Below the pieces are notes generated by a model. The model worked only from the letters and a program-made list of their open reading frames with translations. It ran no database searches and was not told where the DNA came from. From Gemmatimonadaceae bacterium (GTDB lineage Bacteria > Gemmatimonadota > Gemmatimonadetes > Gemmatimonadales > Gemmatimonadaceae), in NCBI GenBank assembly GCA_016742275.1, contig JACVCD010000003.1:124001-188000 (forward strand): a stretch of 64,000 bases of DNA. Reading direction: 5' to 3'. The position numbers were made by a program, and so were the translations under genes. Shown in pieces: positions 1 to 8,373 of the stretch (its first letter is position 1; each line of letters begins with the position of its first letter).

Positions 1-1047
1 CGGAAACAGTGTGAGCACTTCGCGCAGCACATTCTGCATGAACTGCACGCTGGCATCAGTGGGATTGAGAATGAACGGACTGACGCCCCAGATCTGCAGT
101 ACACCAGGCGCCGAATCGGGTCGACTGGATAGCTCGGGATATGCGTGAATGACGGACTGCACGTGCCCCGGCATTTCTATCTCGGGCACGACGGTGACCA
201 TGCGATCAGCGGCATACGCCACCACTTCGCGAATGTCGTCCTGCGTGTAGAAGCCACAGTGCCGCTTGCCATCGAACACACGCTTGGCCGGATCCGACTG
301 GTACGGGCCCACCATCGTCTGTTCGCGGCACGATCCCATTTCGGTGAGCTTGGGATACTGGGCAATAGCGATGCGCCAACCCTGATCATCGGTGAGATGC
401 CAATGAAAGCGATTGAGCTTATGCCGTGCGAGCAGGTCGATGTATTTCTTGACGAAGCCCTTGGAGCTGAAGTGGCGCGCCACATCGAGATGCGCACCGC
501 GCCATGGAAATCGCGGCGCATCTTCGATGGAAACGGCAGGAACGGACCAGGTTGTGCCGGCGACAGGTGCTGTGCGGTAGATGGCCGGCGGCAACAACTG
601 CTTGACGGTCTCGAGCGCATAGAACGCACCGGCCGAATCGCTGGCCTGGATATCGATTCGCGCGCTCGTCACATCGAGCTTGTAGCCTTCACGGGGAAGA
701 CCGGCCACGCGGCGCAGATGAATACCGCCCGACGCTGCAGCGCCACTGGCATTGGCGATCGTGAGATCAAAGCCGGTGGGGTCGGCGATATCACGTACAA
801 AGCGCGTTGCAACGCGGCGGAACGCCGGTGCCGTGTGGATGACCGTGCGACCGGTCAGCAGATACTGTCCGGTACGCGTCTCCTGCCGAATGGGGCGCGG
901 CATCACCGATTGCGCAGACAGCGTTGCGGTTGTTGCCAGCTGTGCGCTGCATACAGCAAGGGCAAAACTGACGACACGCGAGACGCGGACCGTCAAGATC
1001 GAATACATGGTCGAATACATGATCGAATACCCGATTCGAGGGGCCAT
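1..1047 (-). CDS. beta-N-acetylhexosaminidase, GH20 (partial, C-terminus cut by window edge)
   Basis: Exported glycoside hydrolase that should release terminal N-acetylhexosamine from chitooligosaccharides or peptidoglycan fragments. About 349 residues are visible. A signal peptide is followed by a GH20b-type domain and the start of the TIM barrel. Family marks are FHWHLTDDQGWR near residue 210 and VVPEIEMPGH near residue 290. The catalytic Asp-Glu pair normally lies further on, beyond the left edge, so catalytic competence cannot be judged. The first ATG is at 1047; in-frame ATGs at 1020 and 1008 arise from a 12-bp tandem repeat and are alternatives. The start lies 8 bases after the cutC stop, so it is the fourth gene of the operon that begins at 3755. 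Confidence 0.87.
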   Translation of the reverse strand, partial: MAPRIGYSIMYSTMYSILTVRVSRVVSFALAVCSAQLATTATLSAQSVMPRPIRQETRTGQYLLTGRTVIHTAPAFRRVATRFVRDIADPTGFDLTIANASGAAASGGIHLRRVAGLPREGYKLDVTSARIDIQASDSAGAFYALETVKQLLPPAIYRTAPVAGTTWSVPAVSIEDAPRFPWRGAHLDVARHFSSKGFVKKYIDLLARHKLNRFHWHLTDDQGWRIAIAQYPKLTEMGSCREQTMVGPYQSDPAKRVFDGKRHCGFYTQDDIREVVAYAADRMVTVVPEIEMPGHVQSVIHAYPELSSRPDSAPGVLQIWGVSPFILNPTDASVQFMQNVLREVLTLFP

Positions 1048-1055
1048 GCCAACGA

Positions 1056-1739
1056 CTACGAGTGGCGGAGGGCCGTCACCGTGTCGCGAATGAAAGAGGG
1101 ATCGGTGCCGCGCACATGCACTTCGTGAACACCGCCGTTCTGCACGATGCCCCGCACATTGCTGCCGCGAACGGTACCGCCGGCAAGAATCACGAGGCGA
1201 TCACCGGCATGTCTTTGCAACTGCTGCAATTCCGCTGCACCTTCGAGGGCGGTGCGCTGATGTCCGGCGGTGAGAATCAGATCGACCCCGGCTTCAAGAA
1301 TGGCGTCGAGCGCGGCGATGGCATCCGGTGTACGATCGAAGGCGCGATGAAAGGCGACGCGCAGTCGGCGGTCACCCGCGTGGGCACGTGATACGAGGGC
1401 TTGCAACACGTGCCGATCAACCGTGTTGTCGACCGAGAGCGGACCAAACACCACACCGTCCATGCCCAGCGAGCGCGCTACATCGATGTCGCGCAGCATC
1501 ACACCGACGTCTTCGGCGTCGTAGATGAAATCCCGCGTGTGCGGACGGATCATGGCGTGAATGGGCGCCGCGACGGCAGCGCGGCACGAAGCCATGAGAC
1601 CATGCGACGGTGTGGTGCCGCCATCACCCGGACCACACAGTTCGATGCGGTTGGCGCCGAAAGAAACCGCGGCACGGGCGGTGGAGACCGAATCACAGCA
1701 GGCCTCCACCAGCACGACGCTAAATGGCGTATGCGCCAC
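1056..1739 (-). CDS. cutC: CutC family protein
   Basis: A 227-residue CutC-family TIM-barrel protein, close to the usual length. Visible family marks are VEACCDS near the start, NRIELC near residue 30, IRPHTRDFIY near residue 65, GVVFGPLS near residue 96, and VAFHRAFD near residue 128. CutC was first linked to copper tolerance in E. coli, but its enzymatic role is unsettled. Here it sits between a permease gene (24 bases upstream) and a GH20 hexosaminidase gene (8 bases downstream), which suggests a role in sugar catabolism rather than copper handling; this last point is inference. Confidence 0.9.
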   Translation of the reverse strand: MAHTPFSVVLVEACCDSVSTARAAVSFGANRIELCGPGDGGTTPSHGLMASCRAAVAAPIHAMIRPHTRDFIYDAEDVGVMLRDIDVARSLGMDGVVFGPLSVDNTVDRHVLQALVSRAHAGDRRLRVAFHRAFDRTPDAIAALDAILEAGVDLILTAGHQRTALEGAAELQQLQRHAGDRLVILAGGTVRGSNVRGIVQNGGVHEVHVRGTDPSFIRDTVTALRHS

Positions 1740-1763
1740 GATCAGTCGTTACTTGCCGATCGT

Positions 1764-2990
1764 CTAGTGCTCACTGGCAGCGCGAGCAACTGATGACGAC
1801 GGACGGAACAGGAAGAAGAACACGGCAAACACGGCGAGCGCAAAGAACGCGGCGGTCTGCCACACCTGCAGCCAGTCGTGCGTGGTCGTGCCATCGGCCA
1901 GTTTGCTGGCGTACTTGTTAACCGTGCTGGCCGACACGTTGGCACCGATGTAGTAGCCGACGCCGTTGGTGATGAGGTTGAGGAAGCCCTGGGCAGCTGC
2001 ACGCACCTTGGGACCCGCACGCTCATCGGTGTAGATCTGTCCGGCCACGAAGAAGAAGTCGTAGCAGACGCCATGCAGGATGATGGCGAGGTACACGAGC
2101 GCCATGACCGGTGAGCCATTGCCGGCGCCGTAGCCAAAGGCGAAGTAGCGTACGGCCCAAGCCAGCATGCCCACGAGCATGATCCACTTGATGCCAAACT
2201 TTCTCAGCGCAAACGGCAGCAGCAGCATGAAGCCGATTTCGCTTGCCTGGCCGAGCGTCTGGATGAACGCCGGATTGGGCGCACCAATCTCATTGAGGTA
2301 GGGATTGGCGAAGGCATAGTAGAACTGCAGCGGAATGCAAAGGAAGAACGATCCAAGAATGAAAATCTTGAAGTCGTTGTGCTTGAGCAGTTGGAGGGCG
2401 TCGAGACCCAACGCATCACGAATGCTGAATGGCGCACCGGCCGCCTTGGGTGGCGTGGCGGGCAACAGCAGTGCAAACGCACCAAGAGCAATCGATCCAC
2501 CAGCGGCAAGCAGCATGGGGATGTTCGACTTGTCCGCCTTGAGGACGAGGCCGACCAGCGTACCTGCAATGATCCAGCCAATCGTGCCCAGCACACGAAT
2601 GAGCGGAAAGTCGCGCGCGGAGTCCGTGATATGGTGGAACGAAATGGAATTCGTGAGCGACAGCGTGGGCATGAAGCAGATGGCGTAGGCGAGCAGGAAC
2701 ATGTAGAACCCGCTCCACTCGGTCTGCTGCGCCATCATGTACATGAGGGCGCCGCCCACCAGATGCAGAATGGCCAGCAATTTCTCCGATGCGAAGAAAC
2801 GATCCGCCACGATGCCCATGAAGAACGGCGACACGATGGCCGCAATGGCCATGGCGCCGTACGCGGTACCGATATTGGTGTCGGTGAATCCACGGGTTTG
2901 ACCGAGATACGTTCCCATGGTCACAAACCAGGAGCCCCACACGAAGTACTGCAGAAACATCATGACGGACAGACGCGCCTTTGTACTCAT
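1764..2990 (-). CDS. MFS permease, nucleoside:H+ symporter type
   Basis: A 408-residue inner-membrane transporter with about twelve hydrophobic segments. The N-terminal stretch ([17 protein letters not shown]) and the overall pattern match the nucleoside:proton symporter family of the major facilitator superfamily (NupG/XapB relatives). The ATG at 2990 directly follows the stop codon of the DUF1080 gene with no intervening base, so the two are surely cotranscribed. The neighbours (DUF1080, CutC, GH20) suggest that the substrate may be a sugar or amino-sugar derivative rather than a nucleoside, but the sequence alone does not show this. Confidence 0.85.
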   Translation of the reverse strand: MSTKARLSVMMFLQYFVWGSWFVTMGTYLGQTRGFTDTNIGTAYGAMAIAAIVSPFFMGIVADRFFASEKLLAILHLVGGALMYMMAQQTEWSGFYMFLLAYAICFMPTLSLTNSISFHHITDSARDFPLIRVLGTIGWIIAGTLVGLVLKADKSNIPMLLAAGGSIALGAFALLLPATPPKAAGAPFSIRDALGLDALQLLKHNDFKIFILGSFFLCIPLQFYYAFANPYLNEIGAPNPAFIQTLGQASEIGFMLLLPFALRKFGIKWIMLVGMLAWAVRYFAFGYGAGNGSPVMALVYLAIILHGVCYDFFFVAGQIYTDERAGPKVRAAAQGFLNLITNGVGYYIGANVSASTVNKYASKLADGTTTHDWLQVWQTAAFFALAVFAVFFFLFRPSSSVARAASEH

Positions 2991-3755
2991 TTACGGCAGC
3001 TCCCGGATGCGAACGTTGCGGAAATAGACGCGATCTCCATGATCCTGCAGGGCAATATTGCCACGTGCCGCGCGACCATACTGGGCCGCGTTGGCGAATT
3101 TGCTGTTGCGACGACGCTCGTCCCAGTCGGCCGAACCGAGTTCGTATTCGACCACCTTGGAGCCGTTGAGCCAATGCTCCACATGATTGCCACTGACGAC
3201 GAGTCGTGCCGCGTTCCACTCGCCGGCCGGCTTCACCACGCCACGCGGCGCCGCATGCAGGGCATAGTTGGCGCCCGCTGATGTGAGCGGGTTCTTGCCG
3301 TCGGCGTGCACGGCATCATCGAGGATCTGCATCTCGGGGCCGGAGGTGTAGCTGCGCTCCCCGCTGTGATCGATGCGATAGATCACACCACTGTTGCCAC
3401 CGGGACCAACCTTCCATTCGAGTTCCATCTCGAAATTGGCGTAGATCTTGTCGCTCGTGATATCGCCACCACGCCCACTGCGCACCAATTCGCCATTCTC
3501 CACCGTCCAACCGGCGACCGGTTGACCAGGGGTGGCGTAGTTGTGCCAGCCGGCCAGCGAACCATCGGCGAAGAGATTCACCCATGGGGCTGGATTTGCC
3601 GAAGGTGCAGCGGCTTGCGGCGCGACACTCTGTCCACGCATGCCGCCAATGGCGCCACGAATGGCGTCAGCGTCACTGCCACTGGACCGTTTCTTGCTTG
3701 CACAACCTGGCATGAGCACCAGCAGCAGTGCTGTTACGGTGGTGGCATGTCGCAT
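2991..3755 (-). CDS. DUF1080 (3-keto-disaccharide hydrolase type) lipoprotein
   Basis: A 254-residue exported protein with one DUF1080 domain, a concanavalin A-like fold that has been linked to 3-keto-disaccharide hydrolysis. The start was set at the ATG at 3755 because it gives a short lipoprotein signal with lipobox LMPGC at about residues 16-20; a longer reading from 3836 would add 27 residues before it. The domain covers roughly residues 60-254, with typical phrases such as NSGVIYRI and GPEMQILDD. First gene of the operon with the permease, CutC and GH20. Probably acts on sugars at the outer membrane or in the periplasm; the substrate is unknown. Confidence 0.86.
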   Translation of the reverse strand: MRHATTVTALLLVLMPGCASKKRSSGSDADAIRGAIGGMRGQSVAPQAAAPSANPAPWVNLFADGSLAGWHNYATPGQPVAGWTVENGELVRSGRGGDITSDKIYANFEMELEWKVGPGGNSGVIYRIDHSGERSYTSGPEMQILDDAVHADGKNPLTSAGANYALHAAPRGVVKPAGEWNAARLVVSGNHVEHWLNGSKVVEYELGSADWDERRRNSKFANAAQYGRAARGNIALQDHGDRVYFRNVRIRELP

Positions 3756-3927
3756 GGTCGAGCCGGGGCGCGTGGCGCGCGCGGCTTGCAGACGGGGCAT
3801 GTCGTCCTCGGAGCGGGAAGGGATCAGGGGAGGCACCGCAATGCTATGTCGGGTGCTGGCATGACGGAAGGCACGGCTGCAGGTTCAAGGAAGCAGGTCC
3901 CATAACCCCAGCGTCAGGAGGTAGGCC

Positions 3928-4185
3928 ATGGCTCTATTGTGGACAGCTCTCATCGGACTCATCGCGGGTGCACTCGCCAAGATGATCATGCCAGGAAAGG
4001 ATCCGGGCGGCATCATCATCACCATGCTGCTCGGCGTGGCCGGCGCCATGGTCGGCACCTTTATCGGACGCAGTGTGGGATGGTACACGGCCGGTGAGGG
4101 AGCGGGATTGATCGCTGCCGTCGTAGGCGCAGTGATTCTGCTGTGGGCCTACCGCCTCATGCGGGGACGCACCGCAACACCTTGA
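3928..4185 (+). CDS. GlsB/YeaQ/YmgE family stress-response membrane protein
   Basis: An 85-residue integral membrane protein of the transglycosylase-associated family (GlsB/YeaQ/YmgE), at the usual length. Three hydrophobic segments lie at about residues 3-20, 28-48 and 56-78, with the family's conserved G-rich pattern and the loop MPGKDPGGII after the first helix. A strong ribosome binding site, AGGAGGT at 3916-3922, fixes the ATG at 3928. Members are commonly induced in stationary phase or by stress; the biochemical role is unknown. It stands alone and is divergent from the DUF1080 operon, so 3756-3927 must hold the promoters for both. Confidence 0.87.
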   Translation: MALLWTALIGLIAGALAKMIMPGKDPGGIIITMLLGVAGAMVGTFIGRSVGWYTAGEGAGLIAAVVGAVILLWAYRLMRGRTATP

Positions 4186-4226
4186 GGCCAGCGGCGTGAG
4201 CCGTCTCGGTGGCGTAAATTGACAGC

Positions 4227-4778
4227 ATGACCGACGCCACCGAGCAGGCTTCCGAGCAGCAGCGCTTCCCGATTGGTCGCCATCAGCGGCGCGATATCGA
4301 CGTTCCCAATACCCCGGACGAACGCACCGGATTCATTGAACGGTTGGCGCAACAGACAGCCAGCATGGCGACCATCATGGATGGTCTCGAGGAATCCGAC
4401 TGGGGAAATCCGTATCGTCCCGGCGGATGGACCGTGCAGCAATTGGTCCATCATGTGGCGGACAGCCACGCCAATGCGCTGATTCGTCTCAAGGTCGCGC
4501 TCACCGAAGATGTGCCCACGATCAAGCCATATGATCAGGACGCGTGGGTGACACTGGCCGACTGCTCGCTGCCACCGCACGTCTCACTCATGATGTTCAT
4601 GGCCGTGCAGACACGCCTCATCTCGGTGCTGCATTCACTCGACGATGCGCAGTTCCGTCGCCGGTTTCTCCACCCGGAGAATGGGCCGATGACCGTGGAC
4701 CAGCTGCTCGCGCTGTATGCATGGCATGGCGATCATCACATCGCACAGCTCCAAGCGTACAAAGCTGCGCGTGCGTGA
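4227..4778 (+). CDS. DinB/YfiT family putative metal-dependent hydrolase
   Basis: A 183-residue four-helix-bundle enzyme of the DinB superfamily, closest in pattern to YfiT/BstA (putative metal-dependent hydrolase; some relatives are bacillithiol S-transferases). The three expected metal-binding histidines are visible: VHHVADSH near residue 77 and the HGDHH motif near residue 170. Typical YfiT features such as PGGWTVQQLVHH and the AWHGDHHIAQLQ ending are present. The gene starts 42 bases after the GlsB-type gene and could be cotranscribed. The actual thiol substrate in this lineage is unknown. Confidence 0.84.
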   Translation: MTDATEQASEQQRFPIGRHQRRDIDVPNTPDERTGFIERLAQQTASMATIMDGLEESDWGNPYRPGGWTVQQLVHHVADSHANALIRLKVALTEDVPTIKPYDQDAWVTLADCSLPPHVSLMMFMAVQTRLISVLHSLDDAQFRRRFLHPENGPMTVDQLLALYAWHGDHHIAQLQAYKAARA

Positions 4779-4813
4779 GGCGCGTGCGTGAGGCGCGTGC
4801 GTAACGCACGTGC
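4767..4813. repeat. 13-bp tandem repeat ending in a hairpin
   Basis: GCGCGTGCGTGAG-type units begin at 4767, 4780 and 4793; the first spans the stop codon of the YfiT gene. The last copy runs into an inverted repeat: 9-bp arms at 4793-4801 and 4805-4813 around a TAA loop, with one G-T wobble. There is no T run, but it lies between convergent genes and could act as a weak bidirectional terminator. Confidence 0.5.
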
Positions 4814-4827
4814 AGGCCGCGACTGAA

Positions 4828-6903
4828 CTACGGCGTGCCTTCGAAAATACGCCCGCCATCACCAACGGCCGCGACACCGGTGTTGCCGGGTAGTGCGAAC
4901 AGCCCGTAGACAATGTGACGCCATGGCGTGGTGATGGTTCGCCAGTTGGTGCCGTCGTAGCGGAACATCGCACCTGAATCGCCAGCGACATAAATCTCGG
5001 TGGCACTGCGTCCCCAGATCGCACGCAGATCGCGGCGTGTGGGCGCCGTAAGCGCGCGCCACGTGGTGCCGTCGTAGCGCAGTGCCGTTCCGGTATCGCC
5101 AACCGCGAGCACGTAGTTGGCACTGATGCCCCAGACGGCGCGCAGACGGCTCGGTGTGGGCACGCTCATGGGAGTCCACCGCCCACCATCGAAGCGCAGC
5201 ACGGTACCGGAGTCACCAACAGCAAAGATGTTGGTGAGATCGCTGCCCCAAACGGAGCGCAGGAATCGCTGTGTCCCGCTGGCCTGAGGTGCCCACGCTG
5301 GACCACTCGATCTGAGTATGGTGCCGCGTTCGCCAACAATCACATGCTGACCGCCGCCGCTCCAGATACCACGGAGCACGAGCTGCGTTGGGCGCTCATC
5401 ACGCTGCCAGTTGCTGCCGTTGAAACGCAGGATGGCACCCGTGTCGCCAACAGCCACGATATCCGTGGCGCTGTTGCCGCCGATGGCGTAGAGGTCATTC
5501 ACCGACGGCGCGGCTTCCTGACTCCACGACGCGCCACTCGCCGCGCGCCGAAAGATCGTACCACCGAATCCCACCGCGAACATGGGACCGGATGGTGCGC
5601 TCCACACACCAAGCAACGGCGGATCCATGTTGTCGATGGTGGTCTGCGCACTCTGACCACGACCACGCAGCGACACCACCGTGCCGTACCAACCGGCCAT
5701 GCGCACCGTGCCATCACCACGCACGGTCATCGCGCGCAAGTTCTGCCCATTCCCGATGGACAGCGCGCGCCAGGTAGAGCCATCGAAATGCCACGTGGCG
5801 CCATTGTTGCCTGTTGCGTAGACGTCGTCGAAGCTGCGACCGCGAATGGCAAACAGATTCACGGCAGATGGTGTCGTCATGCGCGTCCACTGCACACCAT
5901 CGAAACGTACCACGGTGCCAGAGACACCAATCGCCATGACATTGCCGGCACTGGTGCCCCACACATCGAAGTACGGTGTGGCATCGGGCGAGGTGAGCCG
6001 ATTCCAGTTCACACCATCGTATCGCAGCAGTGTACCGTTGTTGCCAACCGCGAAGATCGTGGTGCTGTTGCTGCCCCACAGTCCCCACAGTTCATCGGTC
6101 ACGCCGGTTGGCAGTGTTTCAAAGCGCACACCATTCCAGCGAACAACCGTTCCGCGATCGCCGCTCATGTACACTTCATTTGCCGACAGTCCCCACACAT
6201 CGAGCAGCGTTCCACTGACTCCGGCATTCACGCGCGTGAACTGAAGGCCGTTGCCACGCATCACCAGACCACCACTACCTACAAGCCAGATATCGGTGGG
6301 TGATGCACCCCACACACTCACCAGCGTTTCCTCGGTGTCGAGGCGCACCGCCTCCCACGGGCCGTCATTTCGCGAGCGAAGCAGACCACCGTTCTGACCC
6401 ACGGCGTAGGTGCTGCCGGCACCATCGTCCCAGATGCCGAGGAAGGTGACGTCGCTCACGGTAGAGCGTGAGGCACGCCACTGCGATATGCCGGGCGACG
6501 CGCTTGTGACCGTAACAGGTACGAGCACCGACACCGGGCCATTGATGCTGTTCACCGACGCGGTGATTCGCGCGGCACCGGGTGAAATGGCCAATACCTC
6601 GCCGGTGGCACTCACACTGGCAATTGCCGGCGCGTCACTGCGCCATTCGATCGTGACTGCGGTGAGGCGATTGCCCGCGCTGTCGCGCGCTTCCGCGCTG
6701 AGTGTTGCCCGGGCTCCCGACTCGAGCGCCACGGATGTCGGCGTGACTTCGAGCGATGCCACCCGCGCTGGTGGTGGTTCGACGACCGGATCGACCGGAC
6801 GCTCGGAGCAGGCGGTGACGGTGATCAGCTGAAGCGACAGCAGAACGGCCAGCGCTGGCGCCTGGCGAATCGTCCGCAAAAAAGTCTGCATTGGTGACTG
6901 CAT
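4828..6903 (-). CDS. lipoprotein with Ig-like domain and about 14 propeller-type repeats
   Basis: A 691-residue exported protein. The signal ends in a lipobox (LITVTAC, cysteine near residue 32; residue 28 if the ATG at 6891 is used). A bacterial Ig-like domain of the BIG2 type spans about residues 48-135 (VASLEVTPTSVALESG, then ATGEVLAISPGAARITA). The rest is about fourteen ~40-residue repeats of the form LxxVWG..xxxxAVGxxGTxLRFDGxxW, the sort of unit that builds beta-propellers; fourteen would fit two seven-bladed propellers (inference). No catalytic residues were recognised. Probably a surface-exposed binding or adhesion protein. It stands alone and is convergent with the YfiT gene. Confidence 0.8.
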   Translation of the reverse strand: MQSPMQTFLRTIRQAPALAVLLSLQLITVTACSERPVDPVVEPPPARVASLEVTPTSVALESGARATLSAEARDSAGNRLTAVTIEWRSDAPAIASVSATGEVLAISPGAARITASVNSINGPVSVLVPVTVTSASPGISQWRASRSTVSDVTFLGIWDDGAGSTYAVGQNGGLLRSRNDGPWEAVRLDTEETLVSVWGASPTDIWLVGSGGLVMRGNGLQFTRVNAGVSGTLLDVWGLSANEVYMSGDRGTVVRWNGVRFETLPTGVTDELWGLWGSNSTTIFAVGNNGTLLRYDGVNWNRLTSPDATPYFDVWGTSAGNVMAIGVSGTVVRFDGVQWTRMTTPSAVNLFAIRGRSFDDVYATGNNGATWHFDGSTWRALSIGNGQNLRAMTVRGDGTVRMAGWYGTVVSLRGRGQSAQTTIDNMDPPLLGVWSAPSGPMFAVGFGGTIFRRAASGASWSQEAAPSVNDLYAIGGNSATDIVAVGDTGAILRFNGSNWQRDERPTQLVLRGIWSGGGQHVIVGERGTILRSSGPAWAPQASGTQRFLRSVWGSDLTNIFAVGDSGTVLRFDGGRWTPMSVPTPSRLRAVWGISANYVLAVGDTGTALRYDGTTWRALTAPTRRDLRAIWGRSATEIYVAGDSGAMFRYDGTNWRTITTPWRHIVYGLFALPGNTGVAAVGDGGRIFEGTP

Positions 6904-7001
6904 ATCGCAGCCTAGCGAAAACCGGCGACCAAATGCAACGGCCCCCGGTCATGGCGCTCACACGCCGGACCGGGGGCCGCTGGGGTCGAACCGTTTGCCG
7001 C

Positions 7002-8309
7002 TCAGGGCTTCGTCACATTTCGGAAGCGCGGAGTGTAATCCGGGAAGATCACGTTGAGATTGGGATTCCCCAGACGGTTCTGCACGATCTCGGCGAAGAT
7101 ATCGCGGTGGTCGAGCGTGACACGAAGATCCTGTCCGCTTTCGAGATTCTCGCGCGCCAGGCCAGGCCAACCGTTGGTGAGCACGCGGCCACCGTTGATC
7201 TTGCGGCCCATGGCGAAGGCCACGTTGCCACGACCGTGATCCGTACCACGATCGCCGTTTTCACGCGCGTTGCGCCCGAATTCGGAGATGATGACCACGG
7301 TCACACCATACGACGTCGTACCCTGCATGACATCGGCGTAGAACGCCGCCAGTGACTGCGACAGATCGAGCATTCTGGCGTGCATGAATCCACCATCGAT
7401 GCCCGGCAGCGGTCCCTGCGTGGCGTGCGTGTCCCATCCGCCGTTGAAGGCGTGCACAGCTTCGATGCCAACATCCGCCTTGATGAGCGCCGCTGTGGAA
7501 CGCAACGCCTGTCCGAACGACGACGTGGGATAGACGGCGCCGTTGACCGGGCGGTAGCCGGTGAAGTTGATTTGCTGCAGCAGCGCAATCGTGTTGGTGG
7601 AGTCGAGAGCGTTGGCCGCCACCGGATTCACCGACGTCTGGTGATTCTGCGCCAGCCACTGCGTACGTGCATTGGCGGTGGTGCCACTGCCACCAATCGT
7701 GAAGTTCGCGGGATTCGGAATGGGCAGTGTACGCGGACCACCCTCGAGCGTGCGCGGCAATCCTGAGGTGAAGCCGAGCGCACGCAACGGAGCATCAGTA
7801 CGAAGGGGCGTGCTTGTCGCCAGGTGGCGTCCGAGCCAACCACCGGCGATGTTCGGATCGCGCGGCTTGCCCACTTCCATGTAGCGCTGCGCGTCGAAGT
7901 GCGAACGCGAATTATCGACGGAGCCCGTCGCATGCGCGACCAGCAGATCGCCGGCCGTATACGCGGGCATGAGCGGTGCCATGCCCGGCGAGAAGGCAAA
8001 GAAGTCGTCGAGTGCAACGCCCTTGGGGCCGGTGCCTGCAGCATCCGGTCGCGGAATGGCGATGGTCGGACGGCCCGTGTAGTACGCCGGATCGCCAAAG
8101 GGCGCCACCAGCGACATGCCGTCCGTACCACCACTCAGGAAGACCGAGACGATGATGTCGCGCGAACTGTTGGACGTCTGCGCCAGCACCACCTGCGGTA
8201 ACCACGTCGGGAGCATGGCAGCTACACCGAGTCCCGACGCGATCTGCAGAAAATCACGCCGCGCGAGCTGGTTGTACTCGTCGCAGCCCGGATTGATTGG
8301 TTCGCTCAT
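7002..8309 (-). CDS. DUF1501 family Tat-exported protein
   Basis: A 435-residue protein of the DUF1501 family (sulfatase/alkaline-phosphatase-like fold, function unknown). The start is placed at the ATG at 8309, which puts the twin-arginine signal (ARRDFLQIASG) near residue 18; a longer reading to 8450 would overlap the upstream gene. Family marks include LSGGTDGMSLVAPFGD, FNGGWDTHATQGPL and VVIISEFGRNARENG followed by GTDHGRGNVAF, which carries likely metal-binding Asp and His residues. It lies 64 bases after the DUF1800 gene, the classic partner arrangement, so the two probably act together outside the cytoplasm. Confidence 0.9.
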   Translation of the reverse strand: MSEPINPGCDEYNQLARRDFLQIASGLGVAAMLPTWLPQVVLAQTSNSSRDIIVSVFLSGGTDGMSLVAPFGDPAYYTGRPTIAIPRPDAAGTGPKGVALDDFFAFSPGMAPLMPAYTAGDLLVAHATGSVDNSRSHFDAQRYMEVGKPRDPNIAGGWLGRHLATSTPLRTDAPLRALGFTSGLPRTLEGGPRTLPIPNPANFTIGGSGTTANARTQWLAQNHQTSVNPVAANALDSTNTIALLQQINFTGYRPVNGAVYPTSSFGQALRSTAALIKADVGIEAVHAFNGGWDTHATQGPLPGIDGGFMHARMLDLSQSLAAFYADVMQGTTSYGVTVVIISEFGRNARENGDRGTDHGRGNVAFAMGRKINGGRVLTNGWPGLARENLESGQDLRVTLDHRDIFAEIVQNRLGNPNLNVIFPDYTPRFRNVTKP

Positions 8310-8373
8310 GCGAAGCTCGGGCGAAAAAGATGCGAGAAGGGCGCGATGCGCTGGGTCGAGTGCAGTAACACCT

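Noticed and set aside
145-1128. Long plus-strand ORF over the hexosaminidase
   Set aside because: It is the antisense shadow of a well-supported GH20 frame; its own translation has no recognisable domain or ribosome binding site.
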